Shown here: piece after piece, positions 16,590 to 25,194 of the stretch
Layout: each line of letters starts with the position of its first letter
Numbering within the stretch: the stretch's first letter is position 1
From: Betaproteobacteria bacterium
Lineage (GTDB): Bacteria > Pseudomonadota > Gammaproteobacteria > Burkholderiales > Usitatibacteraceae
DNA length: 64,000 nucleotides
Direction: 5' to 3'
NCBI GenBank assembly: GCA_016791265.1
Contig: JAEUMY010000013.1
Span: 124,001 to 188,000, forward strand
The notes under the pieces: generated by a model
Database searches by the model: none
What the model was told of the DNA's origin: nothing
Seen by the model: only the letters and a program-made list of their open reading frames with translations
Translations under genes and position numbers: made by a program

Positions 16590-17306
16590 TCAGTGGTGCG
16601 GGGCGCCGGACGCCAGCGCGTCGCGCAAGTGCGCGAGCGCCTTGCGAATGTGCGTCTTGACCGAGCCTAGCGGGAGCCGCGTGTGCGCGGCGATTTCGGC
16701 GTGTGACAAGCCCTTGAAAAACGCCAGTGCGACGAGTTGGCGCTGGATCGCGGAGAGCGAGGTCATCGCCGCATGCACGCGCGCGTTGCCCTCGACGGCG
16801 GCGAGGAGATTCGCCGGGTCGTCCGCAGCCTGACCGCCAAGCTCGGGCAACGCCGACGCCGGCCCGGCCAGCTCGTGCGGATCGGGATGGCTGAAGGCTT
16901 CATCGGCGCGGCGAAGCGCGTCCAGTGCCCGCGTGCGGCCCATGATGAGAAGCCAGGCGATGACCTTGCCGCGCGCCGCGTCGTAGCGGGCCGCTTCCCG
17001 CCAGGCCTGATGGAACACATCGGCCAGCACTTCCTCGGCCACCTCCGGCCGGCGCACGATGCGCTGGATGACGCCATGCACGCGCGACGCCGTGGCGTCG
17101 TACAGGCTCGCCAACGCAGCCTGGTCTTGACCGCACATGCGCCGCACCAGCTCGCGATGCGTCGCCTCCTCGTCGCTCGCGGTCACCAACACGGCTGGCG
17201 CAGGTGTCCGCGCAGCGCTCGCGCGCGCTGGCCGTGTACCCCGCTCTCTTCGTTCCGCTTTGTCACTCATGGCCCAAGGCCAGTCCGTCGCAACCGCCCC
17301 CAACAT
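16590..17306 (-). CDS. ECF-type RNA polymerase sigma factor
   Basis: 238 residues. The ATG at 17306 has AGGGAG seven bases upstream; an internal ATG 12 codons later lacks one. Region 2 is LYDATASRVHGVIQRIVR through EEVLADVFHQAWREAARYD and RGKVIAWLLIMGRTRALDAL. Region 4 is LSAIQRQLVALAFFKGLSHAEIA with LPLGSVKTHIRKALAHLRD. The downstream ChrR-like cupin suggests the ECF group that answers singlet oxygen or oxidised lipids, with fatty-acid-modifying operons among known targets. A link to the lipid operon at 1-5.5 kb is inference only. Confidence 0.9.
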   Translation of the reverse strand: MLGAVATDWPWAMSDKAERRERGTRPARASAARTPAPAVLVTASDEEATHRELVRRMCGQDQAALASLYDATASRVHGVIQRIVRRPEVAEEVLADVFHQAWREAARYDAARGKVIAWLLIMGRTRALDALRRADEAFSHPDPHELAGPASALPELGGQAADDPANLLAAVEGNARVHAAMTSLSAIQRQLVALAFFKGLSHAEIAAHTRLPLGSVKTHIRKALAHLRDALASGAPHH

Positions 17307-17441
17307 GGCTTCTCCCTCTGGTTCCGGCTGGCGCGGATGGAAGTGACTCCGATCCCCGCCTTTCCAGTGTCTCGGACCCGCTACGCCGCATTTCGGCGGC
17401 TGGATGTTCGCGCGGGTCAGGGATGCGGATGCAGGACGGGT

Positions 17442-19298
17442 TCACAACTCGAGGCGATGCTGGCTGGTGTCGGATCGGGTCAGCTCGAATCGGACATCGC
17501 CCGGTTGGTTGCGGGCGAGACTGACCGTGTAGCCCGCCAGGCTGGCCTGACGCGCGACCTGAAAGAGGCCGATGCCGAGTCCGTCGCCGCCATGGCCGGA
17601 CAGGGGCGCCACGAACAGGCTGGCCGCCACCTCCCGCGGGACAGGCGCGCCGCTGTCGGTGATGGCCAGGGCGGGCTCGGCGCCGGCCATGAACAATTCG
17701 ATCCAGACTTTCAACGTCGTGCCCGGCGGCAGCGCGGGCTTGCGGAGCGCATTCTCGATGCTGTTCTCGAGCATGCTGTCGAAGAGCCCCGCCGGCACCT
17801 GACCGACCGGCTCCGCGTCGCAGATGAACGCGATTCGTTCATCGCCGTGCCGCTGGCGCGCCTCCGCCCACCAGTCGGCCGCCGCCATCGCGGCCGAGTG
17901 CTCGGGAATTTCCGGGTTGTGCAGCTTGTTGAGCGTGGCCTGCAGCCGCTTGGCCAGCTGCGGCAACTGGCGCTCCATGAGTGCCTGATAGGCGGCGGGG
18001 TTGCCGCCAGACTGTTTCATCATGCTGGCCGAGGTCAGGGCGAACAAGGTCTGCAGGAGATTCTTGATGTCGTGGGTCAGCATTGCCCCGGTTTCATGCA
18101 CCGCCTGCAAATACGCGTTCTGGCGAAGCGCCTGCTCGCGCCGCTTGCCTTCGTAGAACTCCCCAACGACCTGCGCCAGAAGCCGCACATGCAGGAAGAG
18201 TGCTGGCGAGAGCGAGATCTCGGTATGGAACTCGATGTCGAGATCGTGATAGCGGAATTTCGCGGCATTGCCCGTCTCCACGCCGAAGCTGCCGTCACCG
18301 TCGGGCGAGCGCCAACGTGCGCCGCGCACCCAAGGCATGCGCGAGGTTTCCGCCATGGCGGAAGAGAGGAATCCGGAGGGATTCAGGTCGGTCTCGGCGA
18401 GTTCGGCGATGCGCCGCATCCAAAGCTCGAAGGGCATGCCCACCGTCATGAGGTAGCGCGAGAAGTAGGTGCGCAAGCCGCCAAACCCGGTGCGCGGCCC
18501 CCACAGCACCGCGAGGACAATCAGCGCCAATGCGAATCCCAGCACGGCCAGCATGAGCGCCGAGAAGTAATCGTTGTTGGTGAGACGCATCAGCGCGACA
18601 CTGCCCAAGGCGAGCGCCCCCACGAGCTGAAACACGAACAGGCTGTAGAAGAAATCGAAAACCTGCTGCCCGCCTTCGTCCTCGACACTGACCGGCAGCA
18701 CCAGCAGCAGAATCAACACCGTCGGCACCACGACTCCCGCGAGCATGGACACGCCCGGCGGCAGCGCCGGCAACTCCAGCAGCAGCACCGGCACCGCCCA
18801 CAAGAGCAGCATGGCGAAGAGATAAAAGGCGCACACGAGGTAGAAGCGCGAACGCTCATTCGCCTTCTGGGTGAAGACCTTGCCGCCGAGAATGCCGATC
18901 AGGATGGCGAGCCACGCGGCGATGAGCCAGCCCGGCAGGAAAAACAGGGTGATGCCGGTGATGGCGAAAATCAGCAGGACGGCGAAGACCTGCAACTCCT
19001 CATCAGTCGAGATGAACGGCTGCCAAAGCAGGAAGAGACCGAAATGCACCAGCAACCAAACCCGCTGGTAGGCGCTGCCTGGCGCGACCACGAGCGCCGC
19101 ATGCAGAGCCAATAGCATGAGCAGGATGATCCATCGCCGGTGGCGCTGGAGTGCGGAGAGCGTTGGCAACCGCACCGACGGCGCGCCGGTGCTGGGTCCG
19201 CGCAGCGGATCGATCGGCGGGCCGACGGACGCCTTCGCCGAGCTCTCCAAAGAGGCCTTGCGCTGAGGCTGAGAAGGGGTGGGCGATGCAGCGGACAT
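17442..19298 (-). CDS. membrane sensor histidine kinase
   Basis: 618 residues from the ATG at 19298. Roughly ten to eleven hydrophobic segments span about residues 55-300, for example HRRWIILLMLLALHAALVV and ITLFFLPGWLIAAWLAILIG. The cytoplasmic half has an H-box-like TGAMLTHDIKNLLQTLFAL (phospho-His candidate), an N-box LENSIENALRKPALPPG and a G-box GGDGLGIGLFQVARQ. It is a histidine kinase with an unusual multi-span sensor. No response regulator is adjacent; the neighbours are the ECF pair and, divergently, the pilin-like gene, so it could be a PilS-like regulator, but this is unproven. Confidence 0.82.
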   Translation of the reverse strand: MSAASPTPSQPQRKASLESSAKASVGPPIDPLRGPSTGAPSVRLPTLSALQRHRRWIILLMLLALHAALVVAPGSAYQRVWLLVHFGLFLLWQPFISTDEELQVFAVLLIFAITGITLFFLPGWLIAAWLAILIGILGGKVFTQKANERSRFYLVCAFYLFAMLLLWAVPVLLLELPALPPGVSMLAGVVVPTVLILLLVLPVSVEDEGGQQVFDFFYSLFVFQLVGALALGSVALMRLTNNDYFSALMLAVLGFALALIVLAVLWGPRTGFGGLRTYFSRYLMTVGMPFELWMRRIAELAETDLNPSGFLSSAMAETSRMPWVRGARWRSPDGDGSFGVETGNAAKFRYHDLDIEFHTEISLSPALFLHVRLLAQVVGEFYEGKRREQALRQNAYLQAVHETGAMLTHDIKNLLQTLFALTSASMMKQSGGNPAAYQALMERQLPQLAKRLQATLNKLHNPEIPEHSAAMAAADWWAEARQRHGDERIAFICDAEPVGQVPAGLFDSMLENSIENALRKPALPPGTTLKVWIELFMAGAEPALAITDSGAPVPREVAASLFVAPLSGHGGDGLGIGLFQVARQASLAGYTVSLARNQPGDVRFELTRSDTSQHRLEL

Positions 19299-19479
19299 GG
19301 CGGCAGTGTGCCGGAATGCGGTCAACCTGTCGGCGGCATCAGGCGCCGGCGCCCACAAAGCCGCCCTGTCGAAATTTCGGACAGGGTGTGCGACGCCTCG
19401 GACAATCCCTGATGCTGGCCGGGGGGCGGCGGGCAAGGGTGAACTTGTTTTTCATTTACATTCATTGAGTTATAACTAT

Positions 19480-19495
19480 TGGCACGAGGGTTGCT
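19480..19495 (+). promoter_or_regulatory. sigma-54 (RpoN) promoter
   Basis: TGGCACGAGGGTTGCT matches the sigma-54 consensus TGGCACG-N4-TTGCW at every position, with the invariant GG (19481-19482) and GC (19493-19494). It precedes a 32-residue ORF and the pilin-like gene, which fits RpoN-dependent pilin transcription in other proteobacteria. RpoN itself is encoded at 26014-27489. Upstream enhancer sites were not identified. Confidence 0.88.
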
Positions 19496-19533
19496 GATGG
19501 GAACGCACAGCAGTCAACCCTTAGGAGCAAGCC

Positions 19534-19632
19534 ATGAAGCGATTCGAATTGTCCCCCGGTCTTTATGACATCGCCGTCGCTTTCCTGTGCCTGGGGATGA
19601 CTTTCGGCATGTTGTTGCAGAGCAATCTCTAA
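19534..19632 (+). CDS. small membrane peptide, 32 aa
   Basis: MKRFELSPGLYDIAVAFLCL is followed by GMTFGMLLQSNL and a TAA stop. AGGAG sits seven bases before the ATG, a stronger ribosome site than that of most neighbours. One hydrophobic segment (about residues 10-28) suggests an inner-membrane microprotein. It is the first ORF behind the sigma-54 promoter and ends 43 bases before the pilin-like gene. I do not recognise it. Confidence 0.6.
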   Translation: MKRFELSPGLYDIAVAFLCLGMTFGMLLQSNL

Positions 19633-19675
19633 CCCGGCAGCAGACGCGGCCCACTCAGATCCAGCGGAGAACATC

Positions 19676-20329
19676 ATGAAATCCCAACAGTCCGGCTTCA
19701 CTCTCGTCGAAATCGCCATCGTGCTGGTGATCATCGGCCTTCTCCTGGGCGGCGTGCTCAAGGGGCAAGAACTCATCAATAGCGCCAAGGTGAAGTCGAT
19801 GGCAACCGACTTCCGCAACATTCAGACGGCTCTGTATGGCTACCAGGACCGCTTCAAGGCGCTGCCGGGTGATCACAATTTTGGCACCAACGTTCCCGTT
19901 GCCGGTATGACATTGTCCACCGACACCACCATTGGAAACGGGCGCATCGACTCCGCATACAACGACACCGGCAACCTGACAGAGTCATGCCTGATGTGGC
20001 AGCACTTGCGCCTCGCGGGCTTTTTCGCCGGTCCCACCACTGTCAGCTGCGCGGCGGGCGCCGAGTACCTGCCCAAAAACGCGGACGGCGGCCGCATCGG
20101 CATGAGCAGCACCATGCAGATCACCGCCCCGACCGCGATGACTGGCACCTTTAACATCTGCTCCGAAGGGGTTCTGGGAAAGTTTGCGAAACAACTTGAC
20201 ACCCAACTTGACGATGGCAATCCCCAGACGGGATCGTTCAGGGTTGCCCTGACTTCCGCGCCGACTGCGGCGGAGACCATTGCCAACATCAGCGACAGCG
20301 CATCGACGATTGTATGTCTGTCGTTCTGA
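19676..20329 (+). CDS. type IV pilin / type II pseudopilin-like prepilin
   Basis: 217 residues. The class III signal is MKSQQSGFTLVEIAIVLVII, with prepilin peptidase cleavage expected at G|FTLVE and the conserved Glu5. The long hydrophobic helix is followed by a globular domain with Cys residues (SCLMWQ, SCAAGAEY, NICSEG, IVCLSF) that could form two disulfides. The GGAG site lies seven bases upstream. It follows the sigma-54 promoter and small ORF, so it is likely RpoN-controlled. It could be a major pilin-like or minor pseudopilin; no assembly genes are in the window. Confidence 0.88.
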   Translation: MKSQQSGFTLVEIAIVLVIIGLLLGGVLKGQELINSAKVKSMATDFRNIQTALYGYQDRFKALPGDHNFGTNVPVAGMTLSTDTTIGNGRIDSAYNDTGNLTESCLMWQHLRLAGFFAGPTTVSCAAGAEYLPKNADGGRIGMSSTMQITAPTAMTGTFNICSEGVLGKFAKQLDTQLDDGNPQTGSFRVALTSAPTAAETIANISDSASTIVCLSF

Positions 20330-20340
20330 CCACGGCAATT

Positions 20341-20352
20341 GCGAATATTCGC
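20341..20352. repeat. GCGAATATTCGC palindrome, beside the bidirectional terminator
   Basis: Exact intergenic copy in the 14-bp form, between the pilin-like gene and the terminator. Confidence 0.97.
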
Positions 20353-20357
20353 ACCTG

Positions 20358-20386
20358 AAAAAAGCCCGCCACGCGCGGGCTTTTTT
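20358..20386. terminator. bidirectional intrinsic terminator
   Basis: A perfect 12-bp stem (AAAAAAGCCCGC pairing with GCGGGCTTTTTT) encloses a 5-base loop. Runs of T on both strands make it functional for both the pilin-like gene and the convergent antiporter gene. A palindrome copy ends five bases to the left. Confidence 0.92.
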
Positions 20387-22356
20387 CATCCTTGCAGCAA
20401 CGCGATCTCCGCCTTGCCCAACGCCTCGGGCGTCCCGGCGAGAATCAGCACATCCCCCGCCTGCAGCACATAGTCTCCGGGCGGATTGTTTCTGCGCACC
20501 CCCCGGCTGCGCACTGCCGTCGCGACGGCGCCCGCTTCCTCCAGCCCCAGCACGTCCAGGGCCTTGCCGACCGCGAAAGCGCCCTCGGTGATAAGAAATG
20601 ACTTCAGCCTCGGCTGGGCGGCATCGAATTCCGGATCGTCCACATCGGTGGCGCCGGGGAAGAAGCCGCGCATGAACTCGTAGCGCTCGCCGCGCACCTC
20701 GCGCAATCGCCGCAACACGCGGTTGGGCGGCGAACCCAGGAGCAGCATGGTCTGCGTGGCCAGCATGAGCGAGCCTTCCACCACTTCGGCCACGATTTCG
20801 GTGGCGCCGCCTTTGCGGAGCACATCGATGTCACTGTCGTCGAAGGTGCGCACGATGACCGGGATGTCTGGCCTCAGCGCATGGACATGGGACAGGATGC
20901 TGAGCGCGCGCGGCGTGTCCGAAAAACTCACCACCACGGCGGCGGCGCGTGGCAGGCCGGCGGCGGTGAGCACCTCTCGTCGGCCCGCATCGCCAAAGAC
21001 GACTGACTCACCCCCAGCCGCCGCCTGGCGCACACGCAGAGGATCGGAGTCCAGCGCGATGACGCGGATGTCTTCCTTTTCGAGAAACCGCGCGAGACTC
21101 TGCCCCGAGCGGCCATAGCCGCAGATGATGACGTGGCCGCGCGCGGCCATGGTCTTCACGGCCAGATCGTGCAGCGCCATGGCCCGCGCTTCCCATTCGC
21201 CGGCCGAGAACTTGAGCACGATGCGGTCGGTGTTCAGCAGGATGATGGGGGTGGCGAGCATCGAGATCAGCATCGCGGCCAGGACGACCTGCAACGTCTC
21301 CGGCGCCAGCAACTGCACGTTCCCCGCGAGTGACAACAGCACGAAGCCGAACTCGCCCGCCGGCGCCAGCGCCAGGGCGCTTCGCAGGGCGACCGAACGG
21401 TCGCTGCCGAACACGCGACAGAGCGCGACGATGATGACGAACTTGAGCAGGACGAGCGCGGCCACCACCAGTGCCACCATGATCCAGCGGTCGAGGATGA
21501 CGGAAAAGTCAAGCAGCATGCCGATGGTGACGAAGAACAAGCCGAGCAGCACGTCGCGGAATGGCTGGATGTAGTCCTCGACCTGGTAGCGGTACTCCGT
21601 CTCTGAAATGAGCATGCCGGCCATGAATGCGCCGAGCGCCAGCGACAGGCCGGCCCGCTCGGTGATCCACGCGAGCCCCAGCGTCACCAGCAACACCGCC
21701 AGCACGAACAGCTCCGAAGACTTCTGCGAAGCGACGACCGTGAACAAGGGCCGCATCACCCGCTGGCCGACGAAGAGGATCAGCGCCAGCACCGCCGCCG
21801 CCTTGATGAGCGCCACCGAGACCGCGAACGCCAGCGCATCGGCGGGCAGAGCCAGCGCGGGCGTCAGCACGAGGAGCGGCACCACGGCCAGATCCTGGAA
21901 GAGCAGCACGCCCATGATCTGACGGCCGTGCGCCGAGTGAAGTTGCAGGGATTCGGACAACACCTTGCTGATGATGGCCGTGGACGACATGGCCACGACA
22001 CCGCCGAGAATGAGACCCGCTTGCCAGCTCAGTCCTGCCGCGAAACAGATGGCCAGGGTCACGAGCATGGTGACGGCCACTTGCGACCCGCCCAACCCGA
22101 ACACGATGCGGCGCATGGTTGTGAGCTGGGCCAGGCTGAATTCCAGCCCGATGGAGAACATGAGGAAGACCACACCGATCTCAGCCAGGTGGCGGGTGCC
22201 CTCGGTGTCCGGCACCCAGCCCAGCGCATGGGGTCCGATCGCCGCGCCCACGATGAGATAGCCCAGGATGGCCGGCATGCTCAGCCGGCGAAATAGAACG
22301 ACGACCAGGACCGCCGTGGCGAGAAGAATGAGCGTGATGTTGAGCGTGTCGTGCAT
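20386..22356 (-). CDS. Kef-type monovalent cation:proton antiporter with TrkA domains
   Basis: 656 residues. The first 380 form a CPA2 Na+/H+ exchanger domain with about 12 spans (for example LGYLIVGAAIGPHALGWVPD and GLSLALGAFMAGMLISETEY). Then comes a TrkA-N/RCK domain starting HVIICGYGRSGQSLARFLE and a C-terminal TrkA-C domain ending in the GDVLILAGTPEALGKAE segment. Such proteins export K+ or Na+ against protons at the inner membrane under nucleotide or glutathione-adduct control. It is divergent from kdsD and ends at the shared terminator. Confidence 0.9.
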   Translation of the reverse strand: MHDTLNITLILLATAVLVVVLFRRLSMPAILGYLIVGAAIGPHALGWVPDTEGTRHLAEIGVVFLMFSIGLEFSLAQLTTMRRIVFGLGGSQVAVTMLVTLAICFAAGLSWQAGLILGGVVAMSSTAIISKVLSESLQLHSAHGRQIMGVLLFQDLAVVPLLVLTPALALPADALAFAVSVALIKAAAVLALILFVGQRVMRPLFTVVASQKSSELFVLAVLLVTLGLAWITERAGLSLALGAFMAGMLISETEYRYQVEDYIQPFRDVLLGLFFVTIGMLLDFSVILDRWIMVALVVAALVLLKFVIIVALCRVFGSDRSVALRSALALAPAGEFGFVLLSLAGNVQLLAPETLQVVLAAMLISMLATPIILLNTDRIVLKFSAGEWEARAMALHDLAVKTMAARGHVIICGYGRSGQSLARFLEKEDIRVIALDSDPLRVRQAAAGGESVVFGDAGRREVLTAAGLPRAAAVVVSFSDTPRALSILSHVHALRPDIPVIVRTFDDSDIDVLRKGGATEIVAEVVEGSLMLATQTMLLLGSPPNRVLRRLREVRGERYEFMRGFFPGATDVDDPEFDAAQPRLKSFLITEGAFAVGKALDVLGLEEAGAVATAVRSRGVRRNNPPGDYVLQAGDVLILAGTPEALGKAEIALLQG

Positions 22357-22453
22357 GACCGGACTTTAATCGAAGTTTCAGCGGCCGAACATGACGAGCC
22401 GGTCAATCACGCCTCAAATTTGCGATCACGCCTGTCGCGCGCAGCCGGCGACT

Positions 22454-22459
22454 TATAAT
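22454..22459 (+). promoter_or_regulatory. -10 box of a probably leaderless kdsD promoter
   Basis: A perfect TATAAT lies six bases before the kdsD ATG, which places the expected transcription start on or next to the start codon. No convincing -35 hexamer is seen at the usual distance. There is no Shine-Dalgarno sequence, consistent with a leaderless message. Confidence 0.6.
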
Positions 22460-22465
22460 CCCGGC

Positions 22466-23497
22466 ATGAAAATGACGAATTCACCCGGCGCTCCTGCCGC
22501 GCCGTCGGCGCCCGACGAGACGGACGGCACGCTTCGCCTCGCCCGTGAAGTGCTCGAAATCGAAGCCGCCGCCGTGCGCGCGATGGCCACGCGGCTCGAC
22601 GGGAGTTTCGTGGCGGCGCACGATCTCATCCTCGCGGTCACCGATGCCGGGGGACGCGTGGTCGTCACCGGCATGGGCAAGAGCGGCCATATCGGCAACA
22701 AGATCGCCGCCACGCTGGCGTCCACCGGCACACCCGCATTCTTCATGCATCCCGCGGAGGCGAGTCACGGCGATCTGGGCATGATCACTGGCGCCGATGC
22801 GGTGATCGCGATTTCCTACTCCGGCGAGTCCGACGAAATCTTGCGCATCTATCCGGCGTTGAAGCGCCGAGGCACGCGCATCATCGCGCTCACCGGGAAG
22901 CCCGCGTCGTCCATGGCGAAGGATGCCGACGTGCATCTCGATTGCGCGGTGGAGAAAGAGGCGTGTCCGCTGGAACTGGCGCCCACGTCCAGCAGCACGG
23001 CGACGCTTGCGTTGGGCGATGCGCTGGCGATGGCACTCCTCAATTCGCGCGGCTTCACGTCGGAAGACTTCGCCTCGCATCATCCGGCCGGCGCATTGGG
23101 GCGCCGCTTGCTGGTGCATGTTCGCGATGTGATGCGCCAGGGTGATGAGTTGCCCAAGGTGGCGGCCGGCGCCTCGCTCACCGAAGCGATTTTCGAGATG
23201 TCGAAGAAGGGCATGGGCATGACCGCCATCGTGGACCACGATGGTCGCATCCTCGGCATGTTCACCGATGGCGACTTGCGCCGCACCTGGGAGAAGCACG
23301 ACAACCTGAAGTCGCTGAAGGTCGCGGATGTGATGACGCGCTCGCCCCGCACCATCGGCCCCGACAAGCTCGCCACCGAGGCGGTGCATGTGATGCAGTC
23401 TCATCATGTCAGCGGCCGCCTTTTGGTGACGCGGGCCGACGGAACGCTGGTCGGCGCCCTCACCTTCAACGACTTGCTCAAGGCGGGCGTGGTATGA
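22466..23497 (+). CDS. kdsD: D-arabinose-5-phosphate isomerase
   Basis: 343 residues from the ATG at 22466 (MKMTNSPGAPA). A SIS sugar-isomerase domain (VVVTGMGKSGHIGNKIAATL, IAISYSGESDEILRIYPAL, CPLELAPTSSSTATLALGDA) is followed by two CBS domains (FEMSKKGMGMTAIVDHDGR; VMQSHHVSGRLLVTRADG). It converts ribulose 5-phosphate to arabinose 5-phosphate, the first committed step to Kdo. It shares ATGA with kdsC and heads the Kdo/LPS-transport/rpoN cluster. Confidence 0.95.
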   Translation: MKMTNSPGAPAAPSAPDETDGTLRLAREVLEIEAAAVRAMATRLDGSFVAAHDLILAVTDAGGRVVVTGMGKSGHIGNKIAATLASTGTPAFFMHPAEASHGDLGMITGADAVIAISYSGESDEILRIYPALKRRGTRIIALTGKPASSMAKDADVHLDCAVEKEACPLELAPTSSSTATLALGDALAMALLNSRGFTSEDFASHHPAGALGRRLLVHVRDVMRQGDELPKVAAGASLTEAIFEMSKKGMGMTAIVDHDGRILGMFTDGDLRRTWEKHDNLKSLKVADVMTRSPRTIGPDKLATEAVHVMQSHHVSGRLLVTRADGTLVGALTFNDLLKAGVV

Positions 23498-24030
23498 CGC
23501 ACACCACAGAGGATGCGCGCCAGCGGGCAGCCAACGTCAGATTGGCGGTGTTCGACGTCGATGGCGTGCTGACCGACGGCAGCTTGCTCTTCACCGAAGC
23601 CGGCGAAACCATGAAACGGTTCCATACGCTGGATGGGCACGGCATGAAAATGCTCATGCAGTCCGGCATTGAGGTCGCCATCATTTCCGGGCGCTCCAGC
23701 GCGGCGGTGAGCCAGCGCATGAAGGAGCTCGCCATCACCCACGTGTTCCAGGGCATTCACGACAAGCGCTCGACCTATGAGGCGCTTCTGGCGAGCCTCG
23801 GCCTTGCCCACGAAGCGGTGGCAGCCATCGGCGACGATGTGGTCGATTTGCCCATCCTGTCCCGCTCTGGCTTCGCCGCCGCCGTGCCGGCCGCGCCGGC
23901 GTTCGTGCGCGAACGCGCGCATCTTGTGACCCAGGCCGCAGGCGGCGCCGGCGCCGCGCGCGAGTTCTGCGACTTCATCCTCGACGCCCAAGGCAAGCTC
24001 GCGGCGCTGCAACAGCGCTACCTCGCCTGA
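23494..24030 (+). CDS. kdsC: 3-deoxy-D-manno-octulosonate 8-phosphate phosphatase
   Basis: 178 residues, a tetrameric C0-type HAD phosphatase. Motif I is AVFDVDGVLTDGSLLFTEAG, the second motif lies in VAIISGRSSAAVSQRMKEL and the metal-binding loop is AAIGDDVVDLPIL. It releases phosphate from Kdo 8-phosphate. Translation is coupled to kdsD by ATGA, and lptC follows 12 bases later. Confidence 0.95.
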   Translation: MTHTTEDARQRAANVRLAVFDVDGVLTDGSLLFTEAGETMKRFHTLDGHGMKMLMQSGIEVAIISGRSSAAVSQRMKELAITHVFQGIHDKRSTYEALLASLGLAHEAVAAIGDDVVDLPILSRSGFAAAVPAAPAFVRERAHLVTQAAGGAGAAREFCDFILDAQGKLAALQQRYLA

Positions 24031-24042
24031 CCTGCCGAGCCG

Positions 24043-24621
24043 ATGCGCGCGACTCTCTTGCTCCCGCTCGCGGCGCTCATGGCGCTGGTGGCGTTGACCT
24101 TCTGGCTGGAGCGCCAGGTCAGCGCTGACGCCTATCGCGCGACCAAGGCCGCCGCGACTGATCCCGACGTGATCATCGACAATTTCAACGCCACCAAAAT
24201 GGGACCGGACGGCTCGCTCAAGTACCGCCTCAACGCCCGGCGCATGACCCACTACCCGGCAGGCGACACCTCCAAGCTCGACAAGGTATCCTTTGAGTCC
24301 CGGTCGCCCGACCAGCCCACCATTCGTGTCACCGCCGAAGGGGGCACGGTCACGCAGGGCGGCGAAGTGGTCGTCATGGAGGGCAACGTGGTCATGAATG
24401 CCGACGCGACTGAAACCTCTCCCGCATGGACACTATCAACGGAAAAGTTGACCATGCTGCCGAAGGAGAACATCGCGAGGTCGGACACCAGCGTGCTCTT
24501 CAAGAGCCGCGACTTGAACATGACGGCCTCGGCCTTCACATTCAACACGAAGACACGGGTCGCGGACCTCAGAAATATCCGCGCCGTGTACATATCCAAG
24601 AGAAACCCGGAACGAAAATGA
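24043..24621 (+). CDS. lptC: LPS export protein LptC
   Basis: 192 residues with one N-terminal membrane span (LLLPLAALMALVALTFWLE) and a periplasmic beta-jellyroll. The family pattern appears in IIDNFNATKMGPDGSLKYRL and ITRVTAEGG-like strands (TIRVTAEGGTVTQGGEVVVM). LptC receives LPS from LptB2FG and passes it to LptA. It overlaps lptA by ATGA and lies between kdsC and lptA, the conserved order. Confidence 0.93.
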   Translation: MRATLLLPLAALMALVALTFWLERQVSADAYRATKAAATDPDVIIDNFNATKMGPDGSLKYRLNARRMTHYPAGDTSKLDKVSFESRSPDQPTIRVTAEGGTVTQGGEVVVMEGNVVMNADATETSPAWTLSTEKLTMLPKENIARSDTSVLFKSRDLNMTASAFTFNTKTRVADLRNIRAVYISKRNPERK

Positions 24622-25163
24622 ACACAATCAAAGCTGTCGCATGCAGTCTCTTCGGCGCGACGCTGGTCGCCCTGCCCGCCACTGCGGAGAAGGCTGACCG
24701 CACGAAAGAGATGGTGATATTGGGCAAAATCGGCAAGCTGGATGGACAAAACGTCGCCACCATCGAGGGCGACGTGACCATCGAGCAGGGCACGCTGCGA
24801 ATCGCCGCGCAACGTGGCGAGGTCCGGCAAAACGAGGCTGGACAAAAGTCAGGGTTTGTCACCGGCAGTCCCGTCACCATCCGCCAAAAGCGCGAAGGCT
24901 GTGACGCCTACATTGACGCCCAGGCCGAGCGCGTGGAGTTCGACGAATCCAAGGACAGCCTGAAGCTCATCAACAAGGCGCGCATCAAGACCGGGGAGAA
25001 CGAACTCACCGGCGAGGTCATCCTGTACAACACGGTGACCGAGGCTTTCGAGGTGCAGGGCGCCAAGAATCGCCAGGAGGACGGTCGAGTGCGCATGGTG
25101 CTGCAACCGCGCGAGTCGGGCAAAGACCCGTGCGCCAAGAAGCCAGCCCAGGCCAATCGTTGA
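24618..25163 (+). CDS. lptA: LPS export periplasmic bridge protein LptA
   Basis: 181 residues with a Sec signal peptide ([20 protein letters not shown], cleavage near ATAEKAD). An OstA-like repeat domain follows, including the [20 protein letters not shown] strand pair and [20 protein letters not shown]. LptA polymers form the periplasmic bridge carrying LPS from LptC to LptD. The C-terminus has a Lys/Pro-rich tail ([12 protein letters not shown]). Confidence 0.93.
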   Translation: MNTIKAVACSLFGATLVALPATAEKADRTKEMVILGKIGKLDGQNVATIEGDVTIEQGTLRIAAQRGEVRQNEAGQKSGFVTGSPVTIRQKREGCDAYIDAQAERVEFDESKDSLKLINKARIKTGENELTGEVILYNTVTEAFEVQGAKNRQEDGRVRMVLQPRESGKDPCAKKPAQANR

Positions 25164-25194
25164 TCCGAACCAGGATCACCTCCCGCTCCGCGAC

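Noticed and set aside
16737..19115. 792-codon open frame on the plus strand
   Set aside because: Antisense to the ECF sigma and histidine kinase genes; low-complexity Gln/His/Arg translation with no motif.
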